Positions 49,580 through 58,658 of a DNA stretch of 64,000 nucleotides are shown piece by piece (position 1 is the stretch's first letter; each line of letters opens with the position of its first letter). A program made the translations under genes and the position numbers. The stretch is from positions 1 to 64,000 of the IMG/VR virus record IMGVR_UViG_3300028608_000006. One strand, written 5' to 3'. The stretch comes from a virus. Under the pieces are notes generated by a model that had not been told where the DNA came from, ran no database searches, and worked only from the letters and a program-made list of their open reading frames with translations.

Positions 49580-50683
49580 TTACAAATCGATCTGAGGTGC
49601 GTTCTTCAATACACGCTTCAATTCAAACACCGCATTGCGTTCGGTAAACATACCGGCGGTGGCAATCATCGGGATCAAGTAATCAACGGTGCTCAACAGT
49701 TCGATCATGTCAGAGCTGGCCGTGTTGATCAGTGTCAAGTCATACGCCATACCGAATTGGGTATACGCCATCCACCAGTCCGGACCACACACCTTGGTCA
49801 GGATAAACAACAGCTTGTCCCGGAGGATAGGGTAGTCTTCCGGATACACGTCATCGTCGAAGCGGAAAGAACGGAAGATGGTCTTGATGAACTCAGGGTA
49901 ACCGGCATTGATTGCGTTGATCCCGCTTTGGTCCAACAGCGCCAGCACTGCATCAATACTTTCGATGTCACCGTTGGCGATCATGGTCCGAACACTGTCC
50001 ACCATGATCTGCTGAGCAGTACGACGATCCTTATAAAGGTCGTAGATGGACTTGTAGCTGTCCTTCATACCCAACTGAGCGGCCATCTGCATAACCGAGT
50101 TGTACATGGCATGCTGAACACTGGTGTCAATGAATTCGTTGATGCCCGTGAACTTGTTGATCAGGCTCAGAGTTTCACGACCTACTGAGGTACGCCAGTT
50201 CTGGTTAACCCGGAAACCTTTACCGTCCGATGTAATCAGACCGTTGATGTTGGTACCCGTGATGTTCTTGAACTCAGTGGAGATCATCGAAGCCAGCTTA
50301 CGCATAGCCGATGTCTTACCGCTAACAGGAACACCCATCTGACCCGAAGCAGACGACAGGATCGAGTCATCACTCAGGGTTACACCGTTGGGACCGATCT
50401 TGATCGCCTTGGTGATCGCCTTGGTGTTCAACAGACCACCGGACAACATACCGATGATACCGTCCAACTCAGACACCGCACTGGACTTGTACTTGGTGAT
50501 TGTGCCTTTAACCGAAGTGTCCTGTGGCTTAACCAGTGCCACGCCTTCCTTGAGCTTATCACCCGTTACATCCATCGGGGTGAGAACGCCTTCCTTCACC
50601 GTACCCATCTGGGTGTTGGTTTGTTTCTTAAACATGCTTAGGCTGTTGCCAAGATCCAGCCCGTCGAAAATGCCACCAGCCAT
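49580..50683 (-). CDS. Virion-type protein, 367 aa
   Basis: Starts MAGGIFDGLDLGNSLSMFKK at 50683 with AAGGAG upstream. The first ~150 residues are Gly/Ser/Thr-rich and flexible (KPQDTSVKGTITKYKSS, then DDSILSSASGQMGVPVSG). The C-terminal ~200 are helical, with ERNAVFELKRVLKNAPQ at the end. No enzyme motif. Position beside the giant tail protein suggests baseplate or tail. Function not assignable. Confidence 0.55.
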   Translation of the reverse strand: MAGGIFDGLDLGNSLSMFKKQTNTQMGTVKEGVLTPMDVTGDKLKEGVALVKPQDTSVKGTITKYKSSAVSELDGIIGMLSGGLLNTKAITKAIKIGPNGVTLSDDSILSSASGQMGVPVSGKTSAMRKLASMISTEFKNITGTNINGLITSDGKGFRVNQNWRTSVGRETLSLINKFTGINEFIDTSVQHAMYNSVMQMAAQLGMKDSYKSIYDLYKDRRTAQQIMVDSVRTMIANGDIESIDAVLALLDQSGINAINAGYPEFIKTIFRSFRFDDDVYPEDYPILRDKLLFILTKVCGPDWWMAYTQFGMAYDLTLINTASSDMIELLSTVDYLIPMIATAGMFTERNAVFELKRVLKNAPQIDL

Positions 50684-50717
50684 AACAGACTCCTTGAACA
50701 AAAAATAAAAGAAGTAG

Positions 50718-50745
50718 CAGGTGGGCAGCCGAAGCCACCCACCTT
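50718..50745 (-). terminator. Terminator after the 148-aa gene
   Basis: AGGTGGG (50719-50725) pairs with CCCACCT (50738-50744) around CAGCCGAAGC. On the minus strand CTTCTTTTATTTTT follows. Confidence 0.7.
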
Positions 50746-50749
50746 TTAC

Positions 50750-51196
50750 TCATGCTTTAGGATCTTCGGACTCGTCGTGCTTTTTGCCCCGATGACTACC
50801 CATGACCCCGATGACTTCTTCAACGGTATGGACGTTCCCCTCTTCGTCGGTAACCGTGATGGTAATCACACATGACTTCATACGTAAAATTGACAGGCCT
50901 TCCAGAAATTTGTTAAATGTAAGGTTGGGTTTCTGGAAGTACGTGTCTTTGATGTTGCCTGCTCGGGTGATGCGATCTGCCTTGGCTTTGTCGCGGTCAT
51001 CGGTAGTAATGACCCAGTCTAAGTAATCCCGTAGAAGTTGTGTCCATCTACGGGGGTTCATGTCCAGCTTCTTTAACAGCAGCCGGAATAACCGTGCGGG
51101 TGTATCCTGAAGTTTGTCGTCTTCCACGTATTTGTGAGAGACGCTACTCAGCATGCTCGCCTTTAACTCCCTACCGTTCTTTTTCATGGATACCAT
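50750..51196 (-). CDS. Hypothetical protein, 148 aa
   Basis: MVSMKKNGRELKASMLSSVSH; GGAG lies 5 bases before the ATG at 51196, which overlaps the upstream gene by 26 bases. Basic N-terminal half (LFRLLLKKLDMNPRRWTQLLRDYL), then a strand-rich part (CVITITVTDEEGNVHTVEEVI) and a charged tail. DNA or RNA contact is plausible from charge only. Not recognised. Confidence 0.55.
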   Translation of the reverse strand: MVSMKKNGRELKASMLSSVSHKYVEDDKLQDTPARLFRLLLKKLDMNPRRWTQLLRDYLDWVITTDDRDKAKADRITRAGNIKDTYFQKPNLTFNKFLEGLSILRMKSCVITITVTDEEGNVHTVEEVIGVMGSHRGKKHDESEDPKA

Positions 51197-51779
51197 TTAT
51201 CTCCAAATCGAGTACGATACGAAGAGCTTGAATAAGGTCCAACACCAGGAGTTTGAAATACCTACTCGATAGAAATTCCTGGGTGCTGTAACTCACTGCC
51301 AGCTCCTTAGCGGTGTACACATGACCGTCGTCAGAACGAGGGTTCATCTTAGTATAGAGATCTAACAGCCAGATCGTTCCACCGATGAAACCATCGAAGC
51401 TTTGCTTGTTGCTGTACCAGTTGAGGAAAGGACTGGGGGTTTCTTTTATGGTGTCTTTGAAGAACTCTTCGACCTTAGGACCACCTATCCCTCTTAGGCG
51501 TTCTAACAGTCTGTGAGCCTCACCAGAGGTCTTTGTGTAGGCAACCAGCGTCAGCGTATGGTAAGCCTTAAAGTCCTCGTTAAGCGTGTAATCAAAGCCT
51601 TCCAACGAATCGTATAGATGGTGTAGATTGTGACTGAACCGAATCGTGGGAGAGCTAAAGCCTTTTTCCACTAAATCGAATTTTTCAAGGAGCTGGTTTG
51701 CCAGAGTTAACCTGATCTTCTTCCCCACAAAAGGCCAGTTGGACATCAGCCTTAACATCGCCAGCTTAGTTATTGCCAT
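51171..51779 (-). CDS. Hypothetical protein, 202 aa
   Basis: MAITKLAMLRLMSNWPFVGKK with GGAG 11 bases upstream. Helical, basic N-terminus, ending with a Leu-rich helix (RYFKLLVLDLIQALRIVLDL). No confident membrane helix. First gene downstream of early motif 6 on the minus strand, so early expression is likely for it and the coupled 148-aa gene. Not recognised. Confidence 0.55.
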   Translation of the reverse strand: MAITKLAMLRLMSNWPFVGKKIRLTLANQLLEKFDLVEKGFSSPTIRFSHNLHHLYDSLEGFDYTLNEDFKAYHTLTLVAYTKTSGEAHRLLERLRGIGGPKVEEFFKDTIKETPSPFLNWYSNKQSFDGFIGGTIWLLDLYTKMNPRSDDGHVYTAKELAVSYSTQEFLSSRYFKLLVLDLIQALRIVLDLEINGIHEKER

Positions 51780-51812
51780 TGCAAGCGTACTCCAATTCTC
51801 TTAACTGTACTA

Positions 51813-51830
51813 GTAATATAGGTTTGAAAT
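51813..51830 (-). promoter_or_regulatory. Early promoter-like motif 6
   Basis: The minus strand reads ATTTCAAACCTATATTAC, 34 bases upstream of the 202-aa gene. It lies just before the divergent plus-strand gene at 51835, overlapping that gene's upstream region. Confidence 0.65.
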
Positions 51831-51834
51831 TATT

Positions 51835-52335
51835 ATGGACGGACAATACGAATCAAAGCCCCCAGCGTCTATCGAGCCTTCCCTTGAAATGCAAGCCATC
51901 ATGGAGAAGATGCGCAAAGCCATGGAGGACAACCCTGAGGACATCGATCAGACAGCTTTGATCAAAGTCATTCAGGAAAACCGTGCGAACATCCTGCAAT
52001 ACGCGATGGGTCAATACCTGCAAAACCCAAAGAGCGCTTCCCTGCTGGAAGGTGTGACGTCTCTCATCGGTCAGATGGAAAGCACTGTGCGTAATGACCG
52101 TAAGGAACGTGCGAAGAAGAAGGATGCCGAGAACAACGTGCTCTCCTTCAACCAGATGCTGGATGCGATGCAGAACATCTCCAACGGCGCGATTGTTATC
52201 CCGCACTTTGATATGTCGGACTTTATCCTGGATCCAAGTAAAACTCTGCTGACGCAGGCGGATGTAGCGCCGATCAAGCCAGAGGAGTTGGTACAGGGGA
52301 ACGAACTTATCGATATAGATGGCAACGCGGTTTAA
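51835..52335 (+). CDS. Helical acidic protein, 166 aa; small-terminase candidate
   Basis: MDGQYESKPPASIEPSLEMQ. Acidic helices at the N-terminus (EKMRKAMEDNPEDIDQTALIK) are followed by NPKSASLLEGVTSLIGQMESTVRNDRKERAKKK, which resembles the helical hairpin near the C-terminus of T4 gp16-type small terminase subunits (a helix, then a long basic helix). A terminase small subunit is otherwise not seen in the window. Without alignment this is only a possibility; a scaffold or unknown early protein fits as well. The start has no strong ribosome-binding site. Confidence 0.4.
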   Translation: MDGQYESKPPASIEPSLEMQAIMEKMRKAMEDNPEDIDQTALIKVIQENRANILQYAMGQYLQNPKSASLLEGVTSLIGQMESTVRNDRKERAKKKDAENNVLSFNQMLDAMQNISNGAIVIPHFDMSDFILDPSKTLLTQADVAPIKPEELVQGNELIDIDGNAV

Positions 52336-52346
52336 ACATAAATAAC

Positions 52347-52378
52347 CTAACAGTGCAGGGTCGCCCCTGCACTGTTAG
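52347..52378. terminator. Bidirectional terminator
   Basis: A 14-bp perfect stem, CTAACAGTGCAGGG (52347-52360) with CCCTGCACTGTTAG (52365-52378), between the convergent 166-aa and 246-aa genes. Confidence 0.8.
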
Positions 52379-52386
52379 TAATGTCA

Positions 52387-53127
52387 CTATGCCTTTGGTG
52401 GTTCGAAATCGTAGAAGGCGTGGCTGATAGGAATCAGCTTAAACACATGGGCGAGTGTCAACGAGTACGCGTAGATGCGATCGGCAACAGCCCCTGTGAA
52501 TCCTTCCACTTCCCGGCTGAGGATGTCCGGAACCACAAAGGTTACTTCAGGGATGGGCATGGACTTGATCGTCGTCTGGAGGTGAGCGCCGGCTTCCGCC
52601 AAGACGTCATACTTGAACACGTAGTTGTACTGACGGTAGAACGCCGGTCCAGCTTCGGTCGTGTCACTGAACTGCAACTTGATATCAAAGCGACCACCAA
52701 ACAACGAGTTGCAGTAAGCCAAGAACTCATCCTGCATCGCGTCATCGAACTCATAAGGGAACGTGTTGACGTACAACGTTACCCCTTTGATATCAAGAGG
52801 CTTCTCGTCAAGGTGTTCCAGCTCAACGATCTTCCGGAACAACGTCCGACATAACGACGTCGGGTAGAACATCAGCCAGTGTTCCAGCTTGGCTTCTTTC
52901 ACCAGAGCATCGATCTTCGCCTTGGTAATCCCCACATGAGGATAATCGAAGGTGTCCATACGACGCTCTTCATAATTGCGGGCAATGTGCAGATCCCACA
53001 ACCGATCACCTTCACGGGCGCGCAGCACGTCGTCGGTAATCCCCTCGGTCAGCAGCCACTGAATCAAGCCACGCCGCATGTCATACATGCTTTGTACTTC
53101 GGTGTAGACCTTCAGGTTACGGTTCAT
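52387..53127 (-). CDS. Virion-type protein, 246 aa
   Basis: MNRNLKVYTEVQSMYDMRRGL. Mixed composition with many aromatic residues (YRQYNYVFKYDVLAEAG). Its start overlaps the previous gene by ATGA. Third of four tightly overlapping minus-strand genes that look like one structural operon (54611 to 52387). Not recognised. Confidence 0.5.
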   Translation of the reverse strand: MNRNLKVYTEVQSMYDMRRGLIQWLLTEGITDDVLRAREGDRLWDLHIARNYEERRMDTFDYPHVGITKAKIDALVKEAKLEHWLMFYPTSLCRTLFRKIVELEHLDEKPLDIKGVTLYVNTFPYEFDDAMQDEFLAYCNSLFGGRFDIKLQFSDTTEAGPAFYRQYNYVFKYDVLAEAGAHLQTTIKSMPIPEVTFVVPDILSREVEGFTGAVADRIYAYSLTLAHVFKLIPISHAFYDFEPPKA

Positions 53128-53561
53128 GCCTCACCGTCCTTAGCAGGCGCCAGCGCATCACGCGGCATGACAATCCCATTGATGTTGATTGCGTCCAGGT
53201 ACACTCGGAAAGCCAACGCTACAACAAAGCTGGTGTCCTTGAAGCGCTCCGGATCGAACACCGCCACGTCAGCACCCTCAGTGCCCTTGAGCACCGTGCG
53301 GAACATTTCGCCGAACTGAGGGATAGCGTCTTGGTCATCCTGAAGCTCGGTGTACACCTGGATCTGGATGTTCATCCAGCGGTCATACAGTTCCGAACTC
53401 TTCGCCACCGTTTCGATGAAGTTCTTGTAAGCCTCATCGAAAACCACCAGTGGTTTGTGGAACATGCTACCCATCGGAACAATGATGTCTTTACGACCAT
53501 CATGATTGATGTTGACGTAGACGCGCTCGATAACCGTCTTGAGTGCAATCAGTTTATCCAT
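53124..53561 (-). CDS. Hypothetical protein, 145 aa
   Basis: MDKLIALKTVIERVYVNINHD; I chose the ATG at 53561, which overlaps the upstream gene's stop by 8 bases; a longer frame to 53597 would overlap that gene more. Strand and helix mix, acidic C-terminus. Coupled to neighbours on both sides. Not recognised. Confidence 0.55.
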   Translation of the reverse strand: MDKLIALKTVIERVYVNINHDGRKDIIVPMGSMFHKPLVVFDEAYKNFIETVAKSSELYDRWMNIQIQVYTELQDDQDAIPQFGEMFRTVLKGTEGADVAVFDPERFKDTSFVVALAFRVYLDAININGIVMPRDALAPAKDGEA

Positions 53562-54237
53562 GACGTTTATCCATGTTGTTGTCGATGTGGCGACCACGCA
53601 TGATGTGGTGGGCAGTTTCCAACACTTTAACGATCGTGCCTTTACGCAGGCTACTGTTGGTGTTGGTCTTACCCGTAGTCAGCAGGTCGTTCTTGTAAGC
53701 CTTCAAGGCGTCCAAGTCACCACCCTTCACGTTGTACAGTTCGTTGGCCATGGTGTACAAGCCCAGGTTACGCAGTACCGTGATTTCCGGTTGACTGATA
53801 CCTGTGCTACGAGAGTCGCCCATGACCTGCCCGGTGAGGTCGTCGATGCTGTAGTCGTCCTTTGCCGCGCCAAACTTCTTGACGAGCATCTGACGCTGCT
53901 TCCGCGCCTCAGCGGTACCGATGATGGCCGAGTACTCCGTCATCGATTTAATCCCGGTGTCTTCATCGTAAACGATCAGACGTTGAACCGCGTTAACCCC
54001 GTACTCGTCGCAGAGCTTCAGCAGGTTATCGAAGTCCAGTTTTTCCTTTACATCAAAACTGCTTGCCCAGATGGAGAGGGGCATGCCTTGTTCAAGCTTC
54101 ACGACGAACTCTTCGATCTGCTTGTCGGACATAGGCTTGAGCAGGCGCTCGTAAATAACCTTGTTACCCCCACCCTTTGTTAACCGTGCCATGAAGCCAT
54201 AGATGAAGTCTTCAAAGCCTTTGCGATTGCCTGCCAT
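53554..54237 (-). CDS. Hypothetical protein, 227 aa
   Basis: MAGNRKGFEDFIYGFMARLTK. Helical; the C-terminal third has TGISQPEITVLRNLGLYTMANEL and a long charged helix ending in KGTIVKVLETAHHIMRGRH. Starts 3 bases after the 123-aa gene's stop. Possibly a virion or morphogenesis protein, from its operon. Not recognised. Confidence 0.5.
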   Translation of the reverse strand: MAGNRKGFEDFIYGFMARLTKGGGNKVIYERLLKPMSDKQIEEFVVKLEQGMPLSIWASSFDVKEKLDFDNLLKLCDEYGVNAVQRLIVYDEDTGIKSMTEYSAIIGTAEARKQRQMLVKKFGAAKDDYSIDDLTGQVMGDSRSTGISQPEITVLRNLGLYTMANELYNVKGGDLDALKAYKNDLLTTGKTNTNSSLRKGTIVKVLETAHHIMRGRHIDNNMDKRHG

Positions 54238-54239
54238 GA

Positions 54240-54611
54240 TTACTTCCTCGGGTACTTGTAGTGGGTGGAAGTTTTGCTGGCGGTAGTGACGACTTCTTTT
54301 GCTGCCAAGATGAACGGATCATTCTCGTTCACACTGATCACCATGAGCTCGTCGAACAGCATGGTGGAGTTTTCCAACGTTTGACTGAACAAAGTTTTGT
54401 TACGGTCTTCAACGTCCAACGTTGGCATTTCTTTATCGATGTTGCTAATCCCGTACTTGCCGGTAACGGTGTACAGCAATGCGTCGCCCTTTCTGTTGGT
54501 AACCACACGCTCTTTCAACAGATTAACATACTCAACAGGGTCTTTACACAGGTTGACAAAGTTGCTGTCTGCCACGACCAAAATGATGCTCGCGCAAGGA
54601 ATCGGGTCCAT
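54240..54611 (-). CDS. Hypothetical protein, 123 aa
   Basis: MDPIPCASIILVVADSNFVNL. The N-terminal hydrophobic strand (ASIILVVADSN) resembles the first strand of an alpha/beta fold and is too short for a signal peptide. First of four overlapping genes reading leftward. Not recognised. Confidence 0.5.
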   Translation of the reverse strand: MDPIPCASIILVVADSNFVNLCKDPVEYVNLLKERVVTNRKGDALLYTVTGKYGISNIDKEMPTLDVEDRNKTLFSQTLENSTMLFDELMVISVNENDPFILAAKEVVTTASKTSTHYKYPRK

Positions 54612-54682
54612 TAGTTTACATCCTCGAGTCTATAAAGGCGAAGGAGTGCCATGTAGTATGAACACTCCCCGCTTCGTAACTA

Positions 54683-56140
54683 CTACGCTGCTTTACCCGC
54701 AGCTTCTTTTATCCAGTACGGCTTGCGTTCGCCCAGAGCAACTTTCAGCAGCTCCATGGTGGACACAGTCGACTTCTTGATGTCAGGGTTGGTGAACCAG
54801 TAATCCACGGTGTTCTCGAGGATATCGTTCCAGTCAATGCCCTGATCTTTGATCTTGGTGTACAGTTCTTGCGGGGTGATGCGGTACTTGTGGTCGAGTT
54901 TCAACCAGAAGGTTTGCATGAACCACATCTGGTAGCAGATACCGAGCGCACGCAACAGCTTCTTGTCGTCGGTGGTCTTACGCCAAACGGTGGTACGACC
55001 CAGCTTGCATTCCGGGTACAGGACACAGGCATGGCTAACCACGCTGCCTTCCAGACCGAACATGTTGGAGGATTTCATAGCATGATACATGCTCAAACCC
55101 TCTTGGATCCCTAGAGACTGGGAACCAATAAAGAACAAGCTACTACCAGAAGAGCCACTCTTGTTACGGAAAACGCTAGTTGTGTAGAAAAGCAGATCAG
55201 GGTTTTCTTTTGCATCTTTACCAATTACCACGTCGCTGCCGAACGGATTAGGGTACATCCATTCCTGGCCAGATTTGAGCGCACTGCCCTTAATGATCCG
55301 GTAACCGATCTGAGGAATACGCAGCAGGGATTTAGGTCCCTTGAGCTTCTTGCCCTGACCGATGAACACGGTTTCCTTTTCCAACGGCTGACCTGTCATG
55401 TTGACAATGTCAGTTACTTGAGCGGTGGTCACTTGATACGCACCGAACTCACCACCCAGCACATCGCAGTCTTCATAGACGATACGACGCTGGTTGCCGA
55501 TCACGAGGTCACGCGTCTTCTGCGCACCACCGGTGTCGACTTCTTCTTCCTGGAACTTGGCCGATGTTTTGGCGAAGTGCATTTCCGAGATGGAGTCGGT
55601 AATGGTCAGGATAGGAGAAATGATCTTCATCTGCAAACCGTCGTTACCTGCATACGGTGTTGCGATGTAGATGTCGTGCTTGGCCTTGATCGCTTCTTTG
55701 ATCTCGCCATGACGATCTTTGAACCACTGGTGAACGAAGTTACCGTCACATGGGTTCTGGATATCGTTTCGACTGAAATAGAAGAAGCGGACATCCATGA
55801 TGAATTCAGCGAAGTAACCCGGGATACCCATCTCACGATCGACTTCATCAGCCAGACGGCTAACGTTGAAGGTCGCTTCGATGTCAAAGAACACAACGAT
55901 GGACGTGTGATAACGAACCAGAGTACGCGCCATCATCAATACGCACTGACCGGTCTTTTGGGTGTTGTTACCACCTGTGACCGCGTTGTTCCGGCAGATA
56001 CCGCCGTTCATGTAGGTAATGCCATCAGGACCTACCAAGAACTCGCCGTTGATCATGTCCATCATCGGGGAGTACTGGAGTGTCGCGATTACCGTATTGG
56101 AAGACTTCTGATTCTTTGCCCAACTATGCGGAGTTGTCAT
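54683..56140 (-). CDS. RecA/UvsX-like recombinase
   Basis: 485 aa. It would form filaments on single-stranded DNA for strand exchange and recombination-dependent replication. The ATPase core has a Walker A-like AVTGGNNTQKTG (53-64), followed by the helix GQCVLMMARTLVRY and the strand IVVFFDIEATFN (81-92), as in RecA FIDAEHALD. A variant of phiKZ gp152, the UvsX-like protein of that group. I chose the ATG at 56140 (GGGGAA upstream) rather than a TTG at 56158. The P-loop has Asn-Thr-Gln rather than the usual small residues before Lys-Thr. Confidence 0.72.
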   Translation of the reverse strand: MTTPHSWAKNQKSSNTVIATLQYSPMMDMINGEFLVGPDGITYMNGGICRNNAVTGGNNTQKTGQCVLMMARTLVRYHTSIVVFFDIEATFNVSRLADEVDREMGIPGYFAEFIMDVRFFYFSRNDIQNPCDGNFVHQWFKDRHGEIKEAIKAKHDIYIATPYAGNDGLQMKIISPILTITDSISEMHFAKTSAKFQEEEVDTGGAQKTRDLVIGNQRRIVYEDCDVLGGEFGAYQVTTAQVTDIVNMTGQPLEKETVFIGQGKKLKGPKSLLRIPQIGYRIIKGSALKSGQEWMYPNPFGSDVVIGKDAKENPDLLFYTTSVFRNKSGSSGSSLFFIGSQSLGIQEGLSMYHAMKSSNMFGLEGSVVSHACVLYPECKLGRTTVWRKTTDDKKLLRALGICYQMWFMQTFWLKLDHKYRITPQELYTKIKDQGIDWNDILENTVDYWFTNPDIKKSTVSTMELLKVALGERKPYWIKEAAGKAA

Positions 56141-56248
56141 CTGTTTAATGTTCCCCAATATTTTATGACTTTAACGAGAGGGGCTGAATGCCCGAAACAA
56201 TGGGCGAAATGCGGCCCTTTCTAAACTATACTGATGCCGAGGTCAGTG

Positions 56249-57049
56249 ATGGAAAATTACATCCAACTTGTGAAACAACCAGCACCCTTTACTGTTCAAG
56301 GCTTCGAAGCTCTCAGCATTGGTGAAAGCTTCAACCTGTTCTTCAAAGAACTCAACTCATCTGTGGACAAGCGACTGGCATTGCTGAGCAAGTCCGTCCA
56401 CAAGGTCGACATCGGTGGCGCCGAGAACAACGTAAAGACCAAGAAGCTGCTTTACGTCAAACTCGCCGGCACCATGCTGTTGACCCCACAAGGTTATCGC
56501 TCCGGTATGGCCAACATGGCGGCGCACAGCAAAGCAGTCAGCGGCGGCGTCTACATTATCAGCAGCCTGAAAACCGAAGCGTCAAGGCTATATCATTGGT
56601 TGAAACAAATCCTGAAAACAGGACGTCTCGACCAATCGTTCCGCTGGACCGTAACCGACTTTGATCAAGCCCTTACCCAGGCTGAAAACTTCATCAAGAA
56701 CCTGCCGGCTCAAGACACCCAAGCGAAGTTTTCTCTCGGGCAGGTCTACGTCAGCTTCGAAGAGTTCTTTGAAGTCACTGCCAACTTCAACAACGCAGTC
56801 GGCATGCTCAACGCTCGTGACGTCGAACTCACCGCGAAAGAACTGAGCAACGTTTACGACCTAGGCACCCTGCTGGTCAACAAGATCCACGCCAACGACA
56901 TCGTGTTGAAAGAAGAAGCTATCGCTGATATCGAGAGCGTAGTGAACCGTTTCGTCGAGCTGACCAACATTGCAGGCGCGATGATGGTGTTGCTGAACGA
57001 GTTGACGGCCGTCTTCACCGACCAAGCCAAGACCATCGCCAAGCTGTAA
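56249..57049 (+). CDS. Virion-type helical protein, 266 aa
   Basis: MENYIQLVKQPAPFTVQGFEA; the ATG at 56249 has GAGG 8 bases upstream, whereas the ATG at 56234 has none. Helical with Leu/Val-rich repeats, especially residues ~170-260. No export signal. It lies between the recombinase and the RNase H-like gene, as unknown genes do between phiKZ gp152 and gp155. A virion or inner-body role is possible. Not recognised. Confidence 0.5.
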   Translation: MENYIQLVKQPAPFTVQGFEALSIGESFNLFFKELNSSVDKRLALLSKSVHKVDIGGAENNVKTKKLLYVKLAGTMLLTPQGYRSGMANMAAHSKAVSGGVYIISSLKTEASRLYHWLKQILKTGRLDQSFRWTVTDFDQALTQAENFIKNLPAQDTQAKFSLGQVYVSFEEFFEVTANFNNAVGMLNARDVELTAKELSNVYDLGTLLVNKIHANDIVLKEEAIADIESVVNRFVELTNIAGAMMVLLNELTAVFTDQAKTIAKL

Positions 57050-57067
57050 AAACGGCATAAGCGGACC

Positions 57068-57103
57068 ATAACCCTGAGGCCGACACACTGGCCTCAGGGT
57101 TAT
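57068..57103. terminator. Bidirectional terminator
   Basis: A 14-bp perfect stem, ATAACCCTGAGGCC (57068-57081) with GGCCTCAGGGTTAT (57090-57103), between convergent genes. AGCGGACCATAA precedes the hairpin, a variant of the shared tag. Confidence 0.8.
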
Positions 57104-57109
57104 AGCTGT

Positions 57110-58648
57110 TTACGCTTTACGACCGAGTTCGCCCAACGTCAGTACCCGCAGATTAGCGATCGCACTGGTATGAATGTAGATGAACTCTTCAGTCACCACC
57201 AGTGTGCTGTAACGCAGACCTTGTTCGTTACGCGTATCCGTGACAACCCAGACTTGAACGGCCGGATCTTCCACGGAGTTAAACGCGTTACGCTCAGGAA
57301 TGTCGTAACCCACAGACAACATGATCGGCACTGGCTTAACCGAGTTGCGATGTTCGACGTTCACTTTGATTGTCGTACGCAGCTGATTGAAGTCAGGATG
57401 CACTTTCAACTTGGTGACGCCCTTGCCGTTGACTTCCTTGACGTAGATCATGTCAGTGATGTCGTAGAACTTGGCGTGACCAAAGACGTTGTTCTCGTCC
57501 TTCTCCAACCAAGCCTTCATGATCACGTCCATCCCCACCAGGAAATCCCGGATACGGTAAGACATCATGGTTGGCTTGATCAGTTCGATCAGCACAGGTC
57601 GACCGTTCTGTTTAACAAACGGAGAGACCAGTTGATGCTTGACTGGCAACGCAGGCACTGTGTCCACCAACCGGGCAACGTCTTTCGACACTACATGGTT
57701 GAGGTCACCCGCTGACAAGTAACCGTCGGGATTGTCGATGCGCTTAACTGTGTAGTTGAAGAGCTTGTCGAGAATCTCAATTGGCTTCTTGGTAAACAGC
57801 TTGGAGTACGTCACGTCAGGTGTAAGCTTGCCGTAGTAGTTCTTGTCGGGTTCAACCTTACCGAAGTCGTAGACTCGGTACCCGTGCTTCTCTTCAAAGA
57901 ACTTCTCAGGCTCATGCGTGTTGAAGTACCAGCGGCTAGCGCTAACCAGTTTGTTGAAATCGACTTCTGGGTTCTCGTAATCCTTGCGGGATTGAACGAC
58001 CAGATTGGATTCCTTATCGAAACCCCACTTGGAGATGACTTCCGCCAAATCCAATTGTTTCTGAGCGTCACGGTTACCCATGCCACCTTCAGCCGAACCG
58101 GTGAAGTCGAAGAAGATCTTGCGACCTTTGACAGCGTTGAATTCGTCCAGTTGCAGAACGATCAAATCGATCAACGCTTTCTCGTCTTTCTTCAAGACGT
58201 ACTTACCGATCTTGACCTCAGGCTCAGCGAGAGTGAGTGCCTTCACTTTGGTAAAGGCTTCCATCTCTTTATGCGGAGTCACGATCCAGACATTGGTAAG
58301 CTTCTGCTGGTTAGCGTGGGTGAGGACCTCCAACAGACCCTTCATCATTGCTTCCACCGGAGTGTGAGCGTTGGGAACGGTCAGGCTGAGGATATCCTCC
58401 ACGACTACCACGGTGTTAGGTTTCTGAGGGTTGCCGGTGTAGTAGCCTGTGGAAGTTGGAACGTCTTTGGCTAGTTTCTTCTTCCCTTCCTGCCCACGGT
58501 CATAAGTGTAGCCGTGACCGCCCAGGAAGTAGTGTTTCTTATGGCTCCCTTCTTCGGCTACGTTGGCAACCAGATAAACCACCATGTTTATCTCGGGGAT
58601 TTTATCGTCCATTGTGAGCTGCTCTGATAAGAAGTTGATGTCACGCAT
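57110..58648 (-). CDS. RNase H-like protein (phiKZ gp155-like)
   Basis: 512 aa from the ATG at 58648. The first ~200 residues show the RNase H outline: a strand pair INMVVYLVANVAEEGSH with YFLGGHGYTYD, the helix TPVEAMMKGLLEVL (Glu99 candidate) followed by VWIVTP, and FTGSAEGGMGNRDAQKQLDLA, which matches the GHxG..GN-x-x-AD-x-LA block. The ~300-residue C-terminal extension is unfamiliar. It may remove RNA primers or process hybrids. The start is uncertain (58612, 58648 or 58708), as none has a strong ribosome-binding site. Confidence 0.6.
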   Translation of the reverse strand: MRDINFLSEQLTMDDKIPEINMVVYLVANVAEEGSHKKHYFLGGHGYTYDRGQEGKKKLAKDVPTSTGYYTGNPQKPNTVVVVEDILSLTVPNAHTPVEAMMKGLLEVLTHANQQKLTNVWIVTPHKEMEAFTKVKALTLAEPEVKIGKYVLKKDEKALIDLIVLQLDEFNAVKGRKIFFDFTGSAEGGMGNRDAQKQLDLAEVISKWGFDKESNLVVQSRKDYENPEVDFNKLVSASRWYFNTHEPEKFFEEKHGYRVYDFGKVEPDKNYYGKLTPDVTYSKLFTKKPIEILDKLFNYTVKRIDNPDGYLSAGDLNHVVSKDVARLVDTVPALPVKHQLVSPFVKQNGRPVLIELIKPTMMSYRIRDFLVGMDVIMKAWLEKDENNVFGHAKFYDITDMIYVKEVNGKGVTKLKVHPDFNQLRTTIKVNVEHRNSVKPVPIMLSVGYDIPERNAFNSVEDPAVQVWVVTDTRNEQGLRYSTLVVTEEFIYIHTSAIANLRVLTLGELGRKA

Positions 58649-58658
58649 TAGATGAGGA

